A stretch of DNA of 64,000 bases from Rheinheimera lutimaris (GCF_013283795.1 NZ_JABSOD010000005.1:172714-236713), one strand, 5' to 3'. Positions 17,861 to 29,277 are shown, counted from the stretch's first letter. Notes: generated by a model not told the origin, from the letters alone. Program-made: numbers and translations.

Positions 17861-18655
17861 TCAGGCTAATAAGTTTAACGCTTGTTGCTGCTGCATCCTG
17901 GCTTGCATCGCCACACTAACAGAGGTGTTCGCCAGTATATCCGCTGCGGCCTTATCACTGCTGGCGCGGGCGAAGTCTAAATCTTCAATCCGGCTGCGGG
18001 CGGCAGACTCGGCAATTTGCTGACCATTTAAGTTGCTGGCGGCCGAGCTGAAGCTGCTAATTGACGCCCCGGCGTCTGCCTGCAAACCGCCGATGTAATC
18101 CAATGACTGCTGAATATTACTCAGCGATGCTTCTGCACTACCGGCAGAGCTTAGATCGATACTGAAAATGTTCTGCGCATTAAGGCCGGCAGCGACATCT
18201 ACCGTGTTAAAACTCAAACTGCCCGAGCCGGTGCCAAAGCTTAAAGCGCCGTCCTGGTCAAACAGCTTTTTACCGGCAAATTCTGTGTTATCGATAGACT
18301 GTTGAATATTAGCCGTGTACTGATCAGCTTCAGCCTGCAGGGCTGCGCGCTCCTGCTCACCGTAAATACCATTGCCGGCGGCGACGGCTAAACGGTTTAA
18401 CTCGCCGAGGTTATCATTGATACCCTGCAAGCCCTGCTCATAAACCCGCGCCAAAGACACGCCGTCATAAAGGTTGCGTTCGCCCTGGCCTTTGCCGTTA
18501 ATACTGCTGCTCAGTTGATTAGCTATCTGTAAGCCGGCAGCATCGTCGGCAGCGCTGTTAATGCGTTTTGCTGTCGCCAGCTTTTTTAACAGGCTTTCCT
18601 GTTGCAACTGCGCCTGATTTAACGTATTCAGACTGCCTTGAGTATTAACTTTCAT
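17861..18655 (-). CDS. Small divergent flagellin-like protein
   Basis: Belongs to the flagellin superfamily but differs from the four tandem flagellins. The 264 aa have recognisable D0/D1 ends: N-terminal KRINSAADDAAGLQIANQL and C-terminal AARSRIEDLDFARASSDKAA, then a Met/Gln-rich end (QARMQQQQALNLLA). It starts MKVNTQGSLNTLN rather than the usual MALYVNTNTSSLNAQ and lacks the conserved C-terminal QANQRPQAALSLL. No sigma-28 promoter was found upstream, unlike the tandem set. It stands alone between flrA and pseB, transcribed away from pseB. Role unknown: a minor filament or junction protein, a regulatory decoy, or a diverging duplicate are all possible. Confidence 0.8.
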   Translation of the reverse strand: MKVNTQGSLNTLNQAQLQQESLLKKLATAKRINSAADDAAGLQIANQLSSSINGKGQGERNLYDGVSLARVYEQGLQGINDNLGELNRLAVAAGNGIYGEQERAALQAEADQYTANIQQSIDNTEFAGKKLFDQDGALSFGTGSGSLSFNTVDVAAGLNAQNIFSIDLSSAGSAEASLSNIQQSLDYIGGLQADAGASISSFSSAASNLNGQQIAESAARSRIEDLDFARASSDKAAADILANTSVSVAMQARMQQQQALNLLA

Positions 18656-18849
18656 CCTGGCACCACTTCGTTGAAAACCTGGTTATAGTTTAGTCAAAGC
18701 GACAATAAAGCGCTATTAATTGAGTGGCAGCACAAAATCTTCACGATTTATTACAATTAAACTGTTTAATCTGAATATGTTAGAAGCGGCGGCACAGTTT
18801 ATGCTAAAGTCGGACGAAACGGCAATTCGCTAAAATGCGTGGTTCCTGA

Positions 18850-21001
<2,152 letters not shown>

Positions 21002-21005
<4 letters not shown>

Positions 21006-21700
21006 GAGTGGCCATTATTCCGGCCCGTGGCGGCAGTAAGCGCATACCACGCAAAAACATTAAAGACTTCTGTGGCCAGCCTATGCTGGCTTACCCCATT
21101 AAAGCAGCACTGAACAGCGGTGTAGTAGACAAAGTGGTGGTATCAACCGATGATGCCGAAATAGCCGCCATAGCACGCAAGTACGGTGCAGAAACACCGT
21201 TTATGCGCAAGGCAGAGCTGGCAGATGATTTTACCGGCACCACAGACGTAATACGTAACGCTATTACGGAGCTGCAGCAACTGGGCTGGCCGCTAAGCCA
21301 CTGTGCCTGCATCTATGCAACTACCCCGTTATTAGACAGCGAACGTATTGCAGGGGCATACCGGATGCTGTTAAGCAGTAAAGCCGGTTATGTGTTTAGC
21401 GCAGCCCGTTTTTCTTTTCCCATTCAGCGCGCCTTGCTGCAAACCCCAGAAGGCGGCGTAGTGCCGTTTGACCCGGCCAACATTATGCAGCGCTCACAGG
21501 ATCTGGCTGAGACATTCCATGATGCCGGCCAACTGTACTGGGCAACCGCTGATACCTGGCTGGATACCACTAAAGCCGTATTCGGCCCCGGTTCGCGAAT
21601 GCTGCTGTTACCGGCTCATTTGGTACAGGATATTGATACTGCTGAAGATTGGCGTCGTGCTGAGTTGTTATATCAACTGTTACAGGCGCCTGCGCAGTGA
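21002..21700 (+). CDS. pseF: PseF, pseudaminate cytidylyltransferase
   Basis: Activates pseudaminic acid with CTP to CMP-Pse, the donor for flagellin glycosylation. The 232 aa begin with the CMP-sugar synthetase signature IPARGGSKRIPRKNIK and include a FMRKAELADDFTGTTDV segment and an ATTPLLD stretch, as in NeuA/PseF enzymes. It overlaps pseC by 4 nt and pseG by 4 nt. Confidence 0.95.
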
Positions 21701-22734
21701 AGGTGCTGTTTCGCACTGACGCTTCTGTTACCCTGGGATCAGGCCATGTTATGCGTTGCCTGACACTGGCACAGGCTTTACATAAGCAAGGGGCAAGCTG
21801 CGAATTTGCCTGCCGGATAACAGCAGGCCATTTAGCGGATGTTATCCGCAGCCAGGGCTTTACGGTACTGCCATTACCGGATGTTTTTATTACTGAAACG
21901 GCAGATGCAACTGCAACCCTTGCACAACTCACACAGAATTATGACCTGCTGATTGTAGATCACTATGCGCTGGCAGCGGATTACTGCCGGCAACTGCGAT
22001 GCCGTTGCCGGCATATTATGCAAATAGATGACCTGGCCAATCGTGTGTATGACTGTGACGTTTTGTTGGATCAAAACCTGTTACCCAACGCAGAGCAGCG
22101 CTACAGCCAACTGGTGCCGGCGCACTGTAAAGTCATGGCCGGGCCACGTTATGCGTTATTGCGGGAAGAGTTTTATCAGCCGGCGGCACCGCGCGTTCGC
22201 GGCCGGATCCTGATCGGTTTTGGCGGCAGCGATGAGCAAAACTTAACCAGCCTGGCAATTAAAGCCATTGATAAACTAAAGCTAAGCGATATTTCTGCCG
22301 ATATAGTAATTGGAGCGAATAACCCGTGGCATGCAGAAATTAAACAGCTTACTGCAAGCCTGCCCGATATGAAGTTACATGTGCAATGTAACTATATGGC
22401 GAAGTTAATGCACCAGGCGCGACTCATGCTTGGTGGTGGTGGTGCCAGTCATTGGGAAAGGTGTATTAGTGCTCTGCCGGGTTTGGTTGTTACCGTTGCC
22501 GAAAATCAGCAGGCGACAACGGCTTATCTTGACCAGCTTGGCGCCTGTGTGTGGTTGGGACAGGCTGCAGATATGACAGCAGAGTTCTTTGCAGAGCAAC
22601 TATGCTATTACCTGTCGCAACCGGCACTGCTTGATAGTATGGGCCAAACGGCAGCCGGTCTGATACCGGCTGCCGCAGGCACACCACTGGTCGTTGACAC
22701 TATAATAAACTCGCTGAACAACACAGATGGCTAA
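21697..22734 (+). CDS. pseG: PseG, UDP-2,4-diacetamido-2,4,6-trideoxy-altrose hydrolase
   Basis: Removes UDP from the diacetylated altrose intermediate. The 345 aa have a GT-B-like fold: N-terminal VLFRTDASVTLGSGHVMRCL (the Gly-His motif of the family), DHYALAADYCRQL, and the C-terminal nucleotide-binding part with MLGGGGASHWERC. The GTG start overlaps the pseF stop. In some bacteria PseG is fused to the PseH acetyltransferase; here they are separate. Confidence 0.94.
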   Translation: MKVLFRTDASVTLGSGHVMRCLTLAQALHKQGASCEFACRITAGHLADVIRSQGFTVLPLPDVFITETADATATLAQLTQNYDLLIVDHYALAADYCRQLRCRCRHIMQIDDLANRVYDCDVLLDQNLLPNAEQRYSQLVPAHCKVMAGPRYALLREEFYQPAAPRVRGRILIGFGGSDEQNLTSLAIKAIDKLKLSDISADIVIGANNPWHAEIKQLTASLPDMKLHVQCNYMAKLMHQARLMLGGGGASHWERCISALPGLVVTVAENQQATTAYLDQLGACVWLGQAADMTAEFFAEQLCYYLSQPALLDSMGQTAAGLIPAAAGTPLVVDTIINSLNNTDG

Positions 22735-22746
22735 CGAGGATAAGCA

Positions 22747-23796
22747 ATGGCAGTAATTATGCTTGGCAAACACGCGGTAGGACCGGATCAACCGCCGTTT
22801 ATTATTGCCGAATTATCCGGCAATCATGATCAAAGCCTGGACAAAGCATTGTTGATGGTAGAAGCGGCAGCAAAGTGCGGTGCCGACGCGATTAAGCTGC
22901 AAACCTACACGCCGGATACTATTACATTGGATGTACACGACAACGAATTCTTTATTGATAACCCCGACAGCCTGTGGCACGGCAGTTCGCTGTACAGCCT
23001 GTATCAACAAGCGATGACACCGTGGGAATGGCACAAGCCGCTGTTCGACCGTGCAAAAGAGTTAGGCATGTTGGCCTTTAGCTCACCATTTGATTTAACC
23101 GCGGTAGACTATCTGGAACAGTTAGATGTGCCCTGCTATAAAATTGCCTCGTTTGAAAATATCGATCATGGCTTAATTGCTGCCGTTGCCCGCACCGGCA
23201 AGCCGGTGATCATCTCAACCGGCATGGCCACCCAAGCTGAATTAGCAGAAGCCGTTGACGTGCTGAAACGTAACGGTTGCAACGACATTATCTTGTTAAA
23301 ATGCACCAGCAACTACCCGGCGCGCCCTATCGACGCCAACTTAAACACTATTCCACACCTGGCGGCGCTGTTTGACTGTCAGGTTGGCTTATCCGATCAC
23401 ACCGCCGGTATTGGTGTCAGCGTAGCTGCTGTCGCCCTCGGCGCTACCGTAATTGAAAAACACTTTGTGCTGGATCGCAGCGAAGGTGGCATAGACTCAG
23501 CCTTTTCTATGGAACCGGACGAGTTCAGTTTACTGGTATCGGAATGTCGTAAAGCTAAAGATGCCTTAGGTAAAGTGCATTACGGCTGTACCGATAAAGA
23601 GATAGCCTCGCGCATACACCGGCGCTCGCTCTATATTGCTAAAGATATGCAAGCCGGAGATATATTTACCGCAGAAAACCTGCGCTCTGTGCGGCCCGGG
23701 CTTGGCCTGGAACCGAAATATTTGCCACAATTTCTTGGCCGTAAAGTAAAACAGGACGTGACGATGGGCACGCCGCTTAGTTGGGAGTTAATCTGA
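22747..23796 (+). CDS. pseI: PseI, pseudaminic acid synthase
   Basis: Condenses the 6-deoxy-AltdiNAc with phosphoenolpyruvate to pseudaminic acid. The 349 aa contain a NeuB-type TIM barrel (FIIAELSGNHDQSLDKALLM, ADAIKLQTYTPDTITLD, VGLSDHTAGIGVSVAAVALG) and a C-terminal antifreeze-like/SAF domain (about residues 290-345, RSVRPGLGLEPKYLPQFLG). GSTL/NNEF-type differences from sialic acid synthase and the pse context support PseI over NeuB. A GAGGA site lies 6 nt before the ATG. Confidence 0.95.
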   Translation: MAVIMLGKHAVGPDQPPFIIAELSGNHDQSLDKALLMVEAAAKCGADAIKLQTYTPDTITLDVHDNEFFIDNPDSLWHGSSLYSLYQQAMTPWEWHKPLFDRAKELGMLAFSSPFDLTAVDYLEQLDVPCYKIASFENIDHGLIAAVARTGKPVIISTGMATQAELAEAVDVLKRNGCNDIILLKCTSNYPARPIDANLNTIPHLAALFDCQVGLSDHTAGIGVSVAAVALGATVIEKHFVLDRSEGGIDSAFSMEPDEFSLLVSECRKAKDALGKVHYGCTDKEIASRIHRRSLYIAKDMQAGDIFTAENLRSVRPGLGLEPKYLPQFLGRKVKQDVTMGTPLSWELI

Positions 23797-23799
23797 AGC

Positions 23800-24246
23800 A
23801 TGAGGGTATCTGTCAGGCTGCGTTTAGCTACTATGGACGACGCTGATCGCCTGTTGCAATGGCGTAATGACCCCGATACACGGCGCTTCAGCCTTAATGC
23901 AGAACACGTGACTGCGCAGCAGCATATACATTGGTTACAACAAAGCCTGAGTGATCCGCAGCGCCGGCTGTATATTGCAGAATATGCCGGCCAGCCGGTT
24001 GGCACTGCCAGAGTCGATTCAACAGCAGAGTGTCATCGAATCTCGTGGACAGTTGCTGCGGAGTGTCGTGGTAAAGGCTTAGCTAAAGCTATGGTTAAAT
24101 TGTTGGTAAGCCAACTGACAGGAAAAATAGTCGCTGAAATTCTGCCCGGCAATACAGCGTCAGTAAAGGTTGCGCAACATGCCGGATTAGCTCATCACAG
24201 CACGCATAATGGCATTATGTATTATGAATACCAGACCCCTGTCTAA
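23800..24246 (+). CDS. pseH: PseH, GNAT-type N-acetyltransferase of the pseudaminic pathway
   Basis: Acetylates the C4 amino group of the PseC product using acetyl-CoA. The 148 aa are GNAT-like: LRLATMDDADRLLQWRNDPDTRR at the N-terminus (residues about 7-29) is the usual beginning of PseH/RimJ-type enzymes, and the CoA-binding loop appears as AAECRGKGLAKAMV. It sits 3 nt after pseI, completing all six steps in one operon. Confidence 0.88.
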   Translation: MRVSVRLRLATMDDADRLLQWRNDPDTRRFSLNAEHVTAQQHIHWLQQSLSDPQRRLYIAEYAGQPVGTARVDSTAECHRISWTVAAECRGKGLAKAMVKLLVSQLTGKIVAEILPGNTASVKVAQHAGLAHHSTHNGIMYYEYQTPV

Positions 24247-24276
24247 CATTCACATTACCTTGCAACAGGATGTTTT

Positions 24277-25155
24277 ATGAAAGGAATTCTTCTGGCCGGA
24301 GGTACCGGTAGCCGGCTTTACCCTATTACGCTGGGCATTTCCAAACAGCTACTGCCTATTCATAACAAGCCGATGATTTACTACTCTTTATCCGTTCTGA
24401 TGCTGGCGGGTATCCGCGATATTCTTCTGATCACCACTGCTGACCAACAAGCCGCATTTCAGCGCTTACTGGGTGATGGCAGCAAATTCGGTATTAGTCT
24501 GCAGTATGCTGTACAGCATAAACCTGAAGGTATCGCTCAGGCCTTTCTGATTGCAGAGCCATTTATCGGCAATGACGAAGTGTGTCTGGTGCTGGGCGAC
24601 AATATTTTTTATGGTGAGGGCTTTACCCCCAAATTACACCGGGCACGCAGCCGCCTGCCGGGTGCCGTGATCTTTGGTTATCAGGTAAAAGACCCGGAAC
24701 GTTTTGGCGTGGTCAAATTTGACAGCGACTTTAAGGTGCAATCGATAGAAGAAAAGCCGGCACAACCGCAAAGCAAATATGCCGTTACCGGGCTGTATTT
24801 TTACGACAACAATGTGGTTGATATTACTAAAACTCTGCGCCCTTCAGCGCGAGGCGAATTAGAAATCACCGCAGTAAATCAGACTTACCTGGCACAAAAA
24901 CAACTGAAAATTGAATTACTCGGCCGTGGTTTTGCCTGGCTGGATACCGGCACGCATGAAAGCTTGTCAGAAGCCTCTACCTTTGTCGAAACCATCGAGA
25001 AACGGCAAGGCTATCAAATTGCCTGTCTGGAGGAAATTGCTCATCTGAACGGCTGGCTGTCACGCGAAGAGGTATTAAAGCAAATGCAAACAATGCCCGA
25101 CTGCAGTTATAAAGATTACTTGTCAGAGAATATTATTGCTAAACCACGGCTATAA
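24277..25155 (+). CDS. rmlA: RmlA, glucose-1-phosphate thymidylyltransferase
   Basis: Makes dTDP-glucose from dTTP and glucose-1-phosphate. The 292 aa have the standard length and signature: [20 protein letters not shown] near residue 8, VLGDNIFYG at about 107, and [20 protein letters not shown]. It ends the plus-strand pse operon, 30 nt after pseH, but is not part of the pseudaminic pathway. No rmlB, rmlC or rmlD lies in the window, so the product is either finished elsewhere in the genome or feeds the WecE-like aminotransferase at 27259-28404 after a dehydratase encoded elsewhere (inference). Confidence 0.95.
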   Translation: MKGILLAGGTGSRLYPITLGISKQLLPIHNKPMIYYSLSVLMLAGIRDILLITTADQQAAFQRLLGDGSKFGISLQYAVQHKPEGIAQAFLIAEPFIGNDEVCLVLGDNIFYGEGFTPKLHRARSRLPGAVIFGYQVKDPERFGVVKFDSDFKVQSIEEKPAQPQSKYAVTGLYFYDNNVVDITKTLRPSARGELEITAVNQTYLAQKQLKIELLGRGFAWLDTGTHESLSEASTFVETIEKRQGYQIACLEEIAHLNGWLSREEVLKQMQTMPDCSYKDYLSENIIAKPRL

Positions 25156-25213
25156 AATTCTCTGTGCAAGTGGCTGTTTTATAACAACACCTGACTGCTT
25201 CCGGACTTTTCCA

Positions 25214-26152
25214 TTACAACCTGGTTTTGATCAGTTCTTCGATAATTTTGCTGACAGATTTGCCTTCTTTCTTAGCAAGCTCGTAGAGTGAATTTTTTAA
25301 ATCCGGCGCAATACCTTCAATCTTTCCGAAATACCGTTTGCGCACAGAGCCGCCGCGATAACCCACATGCTCTATATCAATATCGGCGTAAGGCAATTGG
25401 GCAGATTTAGTGAACTTGATAAGATAAAAACAATTGCCTAAAACGTAACTCAGGCTTATGTCAGATGCACATAATGGCAGATGTTCAAGTGGTACTTTTT
25501 CTTGCCAAAGGGCATTATTCTCCATAAACATCTTGCCGTAATCATCTGCTCTTAAATGCTCAGCGACAGATTCATCACCAAATAGAATGGTTCCGCCAAT
25601 TTTACACACCCTGTTCATTTCCGATATCGCCAGCCTGATATCGCCAAAAAGGTTTATTCCGCCAAAGTGGAATACGGCGTCAAAATAGCCATCCTTGTAG
25701 GGGAGATCTAAGGCGTTGGAAACAGTAAGCACAATATTTTCCGCAGAATACTTGTCTGCCGCCAGAGAAATGAAATGCTTGCTGAGGTCTTGTGCATGCA
25801 CAAATCCATCTTTACCCACCAACATTGCCGCGACCTTAATATCTTCTCCAAGTCCGCAACTGGTGATCAGTATTTTTTTACCCGTGATATTCCCCAGTCG
25901 TTCAAAGCAGTCTCTGCGAAAATCCATTTCCGCTATGTCAAAGGTAGCAAACAGCCAGTTAAGAAAATTTCTGTATATCTCAACAGACTGTGAATTGTCG
26001 TACATTGCTTTGTTTAGCTTGTCATTGCTTGATTGATCAGCGGTTAAATCAACAAAGCCGCCCTTTCCATCAGTATCCGCCGCACTGTCTACTGCAGAGT
26101 GGTATTCATTTAACAACGCCTGTTTTAACTCGAAAGTGCGATCGGTTTTCAT
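25214..26152 (-). CDS. Class I SAM-dependent methyltransferase with a C-terminal helical extension
   Basis: Predicted small-molecule methyltransferase of UbiE/Methyltransf_11 type. From the ATG at 26152 (MKTDRTFELKQAL), which has GAGGA 7 nt upstream, it has 312 aa; an ATG eight codons earlier has no such site. The SAM-binding motif is ILITSCGLGEDIKVAAML at about residues 94-111, followed by SNALDLPYKDGYFDAVFHFGG. The last about 45 residues (from RGGSVRKRYFGKIEG to KSVSKIIEELIKTRL) resemble a ribbon-helix-helix DNA-binding unit and are unusual for a methyltransferase. The gene runs opposite to rmlA and begins the low-GC island. Substrate not identifiable; a flagellar glycan sugar is likely from context. 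Confidence 0.75.
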   Translation of the reverse strand: MKTDRTFELKQALLNEYHSAVDSAADTDGKGGFVDLTADQSSNDKLNKAMYDNSQSVEIYRNFLNWLFATFDIAEMDFRRDCFERLGNITGKKILITSCGLGEDIKVAAMLVGKDGFVHAQDLSKHFISLAADKYSAENIVLTVSNALDLPYKDGYFDAVFHFGGINLFGDIRLAISEMNRVCKIGGTILFGDESVAEHLRADDYGKMFMENNALWQEKVPLEHLPLCASDISLSYVLGNCFYLIKFTKSAQLPYADIDIEHVGYRGGSVRKRYFGKIEGIAPDLKNSLYELAKKEGKSVSKIIEELIKTRL

Positions 26153-26176
26153 TTTTCTTCCTCTGTAGTCGTACAA

Positions 26177-26404
26177 TCAAATCCGGCCATCGGCTTAGTA
26201 CTGTTATCATACACCCCATAGTCAATCAGATGACACCGGGAATAAAAAAACCAGACTAATTTTAGCTGTTTATAAACGACAGGGTGCTCTGCTGGAGACC
26301 TGATACACGTCTTACGGCATAAGTATGATCTACAGCCAGTATATATAAATAGCGGCATAAAAATTGCTGGTTATCTGTGATTTTTTTAATTAACGGGTGG
26401 CTAT
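26177..26404. other. AT-rich divergent intergenic region between two methyltransferase genes
   Basis: 228 nt between divergently read methyltransferase genes. It must hold both promoters. I see a GGGTGG ribosome-binding site ahead of the plus-strand gene but no sigma-54 or sigma-28 match, and no RNA gene. Confidence 0.5.
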
Positions 26405-27184
26405 ATGAAAGTTTGCAATGCTAACAGAGAATTTTTTTTACATGTCGTCAAAGCTGTATTTGATGCATACGATAAGAAACCTTTGATTGCTGAGCTGGGC
26501 GTATTAAGGGGTGAAAACGCACTTAATATGTATAATATTTTATCTCCGGAGCACATGGTGCTGATTGATAGTTGGAGTAAAGATATTACAAAAACCTATA
26601 GCCCTTTTGACACTTTGCCACCCTGGATAAATCCGGTTGAAACCTATTCCTACTACTTTGGCGGCTCTCTTAACGAACAGTCAACTTTTGACAAAATATA
26701 CGAAGAATGTTTAGTTAAGTTTAGCGACTTTAGCAATGTCACCATGATTAGGGACGATACAATTAAAGCGATAAATAAAATACGTCCCGCCACCGGTATA
26801 GACAAATTTGATCTTATCTATGTCGATGCAAGCCACCAGTACGAATACGTACTACGCGACTTGATGTACTATAAAGAACTATTAGCACCTCACGGCTTTA
26901 TGATACTGAATGACTGCTGTCACAGTGATGCGGGTACTAAACAAAATCTTGGCGTTCTGGAAGCATTGACAAGCTTTATGAAACGCACAGATTTTATCCC
27001 GCTTGCACTTACCAATACTGACTGGTCTGACGTAATTCTGGTAAGAAAGGGGTCGCCGATGATCCAGGCCGTTGATATAGCTATTTCGAACTCAGATGTC
27101 GCCTATGTGGAATTGCCGTACCAGTTTATCTCTTCTGCCAAAGTTATTTACGGCAAACAAAGAGCCAATATAAGTTTCGTTTGA
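26405..27184 (+). CDS. Class I SAM-dependent methyltransferase (Methyltransf_24-like)
   Basis: 259 aa, probably a sugar or small-molecule O-methyltransferase related to families found in polysaccharide and flagellar glycan clusters. Motif I is LIAELGVLRGENALNM (about residues 27-42), and the acidic motif FDLIYVDASHQYEYVLRDL (about 135-153) has the Asp and His of the metal- or catalytic-site pattern known for Methyltransf_24 proteins. Its codon use is clearly more AT-rich than the flagellar genes on either side, suggesting acquisition. It is the only plus-strand gene inside the accessory island and stands alone. Substrate unknown. Confidence 0.78.
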   Translation: MKVCNANREFFLHVVKAVFDAYDKKPLIAELGVLRGENALNMYNILSPEHMVLIDSWSKDITKTYSPFDTLPPWINPVETYSYYFGGSLNEQSTFDKIYEECLVKFSDFSNVTMIRDDTIKAINKIRPATGIDKFDLIYVDASHQYEYVLRDLMYYKELLAPHGFMILNDCCHSDAGTKQNLGVLEALTSFMKRTDFIPLALTNTDWSDVILVRKGSPMIQAVDIAISNSDVAYVELPYQFISSAKVIYGKQRANISFV

Positions 27185-27258
27185 TATCAGTTATCAGACC
27201 TTCGCGCTTTTGCAGACATTTAACACTGTGTCTGTGAAGCTTCAGAGGATTTATAAAG

Positions 27259-28404
27259 CTAACCATGGATAAGCTCATTGATACTGCTCAGCAGTACACT
27301 CACGATATGCTCTTGTTGCTCGTCGGTAAGCCCGACCCACAGCGGTAAGCGCAAAATTCGTGCAGACGCATCATCCGTTACGGCCATAGTAGTCGCAGCA
27401 CGACCAAAATGTTGCCCCGCGGGAGAACTGTGCAATGGTATGTAATGAAACACTGTACTGACTAGTTTCTCTTTAAGTTTATCCATAACTTCCTGCCGCT
27501 CGAGTTGAGATGGCAGTAACACATAGTACATATGGGCGTTGTGGCCACAATGCGCAGGCACTGTCGGCCTTGTGAGCAAGCCTTCTGCTTCCGCGCTCTC
27601 CAGTAGAGTATGATAATAATCCCAGCGCGCCAGCCGCAGTGCCGTTATATTCTGAGCGTCTTCCAGCTGAGCCAGCAAAAATGCAGCAATAATCTCGCCA
27701 GGTAAAAATGAAGAGCCAATATCCTGCCAGGTATACTTATCGACCACACCGCGGAAAAACCGTGCTCTGTCGGTACCTTTCTCACGGATAATCTCGGCTC
27801 TTACAACTAAATCAGGCCGGTTTACCAATAAGGCCCCGCCCTCTCCTGCAATGACATTCTTTGTCTCATGAAAACTGTAGGCACCTATATCGCCTATCGT
27901 GCCAAGCGGTACACCGTTGTAAGTCGACATTACGCCCTGTGCAGCGTCTTCTACCACTGACAAATTGTGTTTTTTGGCAATGCGCAAAATCTCACTCATC
28001 TCACATGCCACACCGGCATAGTGCACAGGCACTATGGCACGGGTGCGTGCCGTAACAGCCGCTTCAATCAGCTTTTCATTAATATTCAGTGTGTCGGGTC
28101 TGATATCAACGAAAACAGGCACAGCACCGCGCAAAACAAAGGCGTTGGCCGTGGATACAAAAGTATAGGATGGCATTATTACTTCATCGCCCGGCTGCAA
28201 ATCTAACAGAATAGCCGCCATTTCCAGTGCCGCAGTACACGAATGGGTTAACAACGCTTTGTTGCAACCGGTCTGCTGCTCAAGCCAGTCATGACATTTA
28301 GCGGTAAAGTCACCATCTCCGGCCAGCTTACCAAGCTCATGCGCTTTGGCAATATACTGAATTTCCTTACCTGTCATATAAGGTTTGTTAAAAGGAATTT
28401 GCAT
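27259..28404 (-). CDS. WecE/RffA-type dTDP-4-keto-6-deoxy-sugar aminotransferase
   Basis: PLP enzyme expected to aminate dTDP-4-keto-6-deoxyglucose at C4 (in E. coli WecE the product is dTDP-4-amino-4,6-dideoxygalactose). It has 381 aa from the ATG at 28404 (MQIPFNKPYMTG; AGGGAT 6 nt upstream). An earlier ATG at 28428 would overlap the stop of the preceding PhyH gene, so coupled initiation cannot be excluded. WecE-like features are GKLAGDGDFTAKC, LLTHSCTAALEMAA and the PLP lysine in YSFHETKN (about residue 182). Last gene of the seven-gene operon. The stereochemistry (Fuc4N or Qui4N) cannot be read from the sequence. Confidence 0.87.
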   Translation of the reverse strand: MQIPFNKPYMTGKEIQYIAKAHELGKLAGDGDFTAKCHDWLEQQTGCNKALLTHSCTAALEMAAILLDLQPGDEVIMPSYTFVSTANAFVLRGAVPVFVDIRPDTLNINEKLIEAAVTARTRAIVPVHYAGVACEMSEILRIAKKHNLSVVEDAAQGVMSTYNGVPLGTIGDIGAYSFHETKNVIAGEGGALLVNRPDLVVRAEIIREKGTDRARFFRGVVDKYTWQDIGSSFLPGEIIAAFLLAQLEDAQNITALRLARWDYYHTLLESAEAEGLLTRPTVPAHCGHNAHMYYVLLPSQLERQEVMDKLKEKLVSTVFHYIPLHSSPAGQHFGRAATTMAVTDDASARILRLPLWVGLTDEQQEHIVSVLLSSINELIHG

Positions 28405-28427
28405 GCTGTTATCCCTGTATTTAATCA

Positions 28428-29252
28428 TCAAAGGCGCTGTAGCCGCTGCCCGATAAAAGCATCAACAGACGGTATTTCGTCGAAGCCGAAACCGAGAATT
28501 TTTTTCTGTTGCTCATTTAAACCCTCTGCAGATAAATTTCCGGGTATTTTTATTTGCTGCTTAAAAAAAGGAATATTAAACAAGTGATTGACTGCGCGAC
28601 GATCTGAAGGGGAGAGGTTAAAACCGCCGGTGTGGAAAGTCATACAATTAATCACTATAAACCGGCCTGCTTTTGCACATATCTGAACAGCATGGTTTTT
28701 GATATACCGCGTTGAGGGCATTTCTTCGCGCAGATGAGAAAAAGGTAAAACATAGGTAGAACCATTATCACTGGTAAAATCATCGACACAGTACAGCGCA
28801 TTTACCGCGATAGGCCGTGAACTTACAAAGTGTTGATAAGGCAAATCTCTATGCCATTTTCCCTGATTATAAGGTTGCCTTGACGGATTCGTAATTGCAT
28901 TTTGCTGGTTAAGGATAAAACTCCCTGCAATAACACTACTGACGAATTCGAGCAGTACAGGGTTTAACGCTAAGCGTAAAAACGTATCGCTGTTCTCAAA
29001 CAATAGCGGCGCTCTTATCGTGTGATACTCATCACAACTTTTCAACTTGTCGCTACCATAATGCGTAATATAACGCTGTGAAAGGGTGTCAAAATCCGCT
29101 TGTATAGTGGCAATGTCTGCACCGGACAAGCCAGCATCCAAAACAGCATAGCCGTTGGTTAAAAATTGCTCCCTGATTTCTTCAATGTCAGTGAGCACCT
29201 GCTTCTGCTCAAGAATGCCATAGCTCTGCGTTGGAATTTTGCCTTCATCCAT
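28428..29252 (-). CDS. Phytanoyl-CoA dioxygenase (PhyH) family protein
   Basis: Predicted Fe(II)/2-oxoglutarate-dependent oxygenase. The 274 aa show the iron-binding facial triad, HRD (His about 134, Asp about 136, in GKWHRDLPY) and a distal His about 207 (MTFHTGG), plus the oxoglutarate-binding Arg in SDRRAVNH at about 218. No signal peptide, so it acts in the cytoplasm. It lies between the beta-propeller gene and the aminotransferase in a tightly packed operon, which suggests it hydroxylates or otherwise oxidises the sugar nucleotide or its acyl group; this is inference. Confidence 0.82.
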   Translation of the reverse strand: MDEGKIPTQSYGILEQKQVLTDIEEIREQFLTNGYAVLDAGLSGADIATIQADFDTLSQRYITHYGSDKLKSCDEYHTIRAPLLFENSDTFLRLALNPVLLEFVSSVIAGSFILNQQNAITNPSRQPYNQGKWHRDLPYQHFVSSRPIAVNALYCVDDFTSDNGSTYVLPFSHLREEMPSTRYIKNHAVQICAKAGRFIVINCMTFHTGGFNLSPSDRRAVNHLFNIPFFKQQIKIPGNLSAEGLNEQQKKILGFGFDEIPSVDAFIGQRLQRL

Positions 29253-29277
29253 AGTTTAAGGACCTTCAGATGCGTAT

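Noticed and set aside
26149..26358. 69-aa open frame in the divergent methyltransferase intergenic region
   Set aside because: No ribosome-binding site, Cys/Arg-rich without domain features; overlaps the leader of the neighbouring gene.
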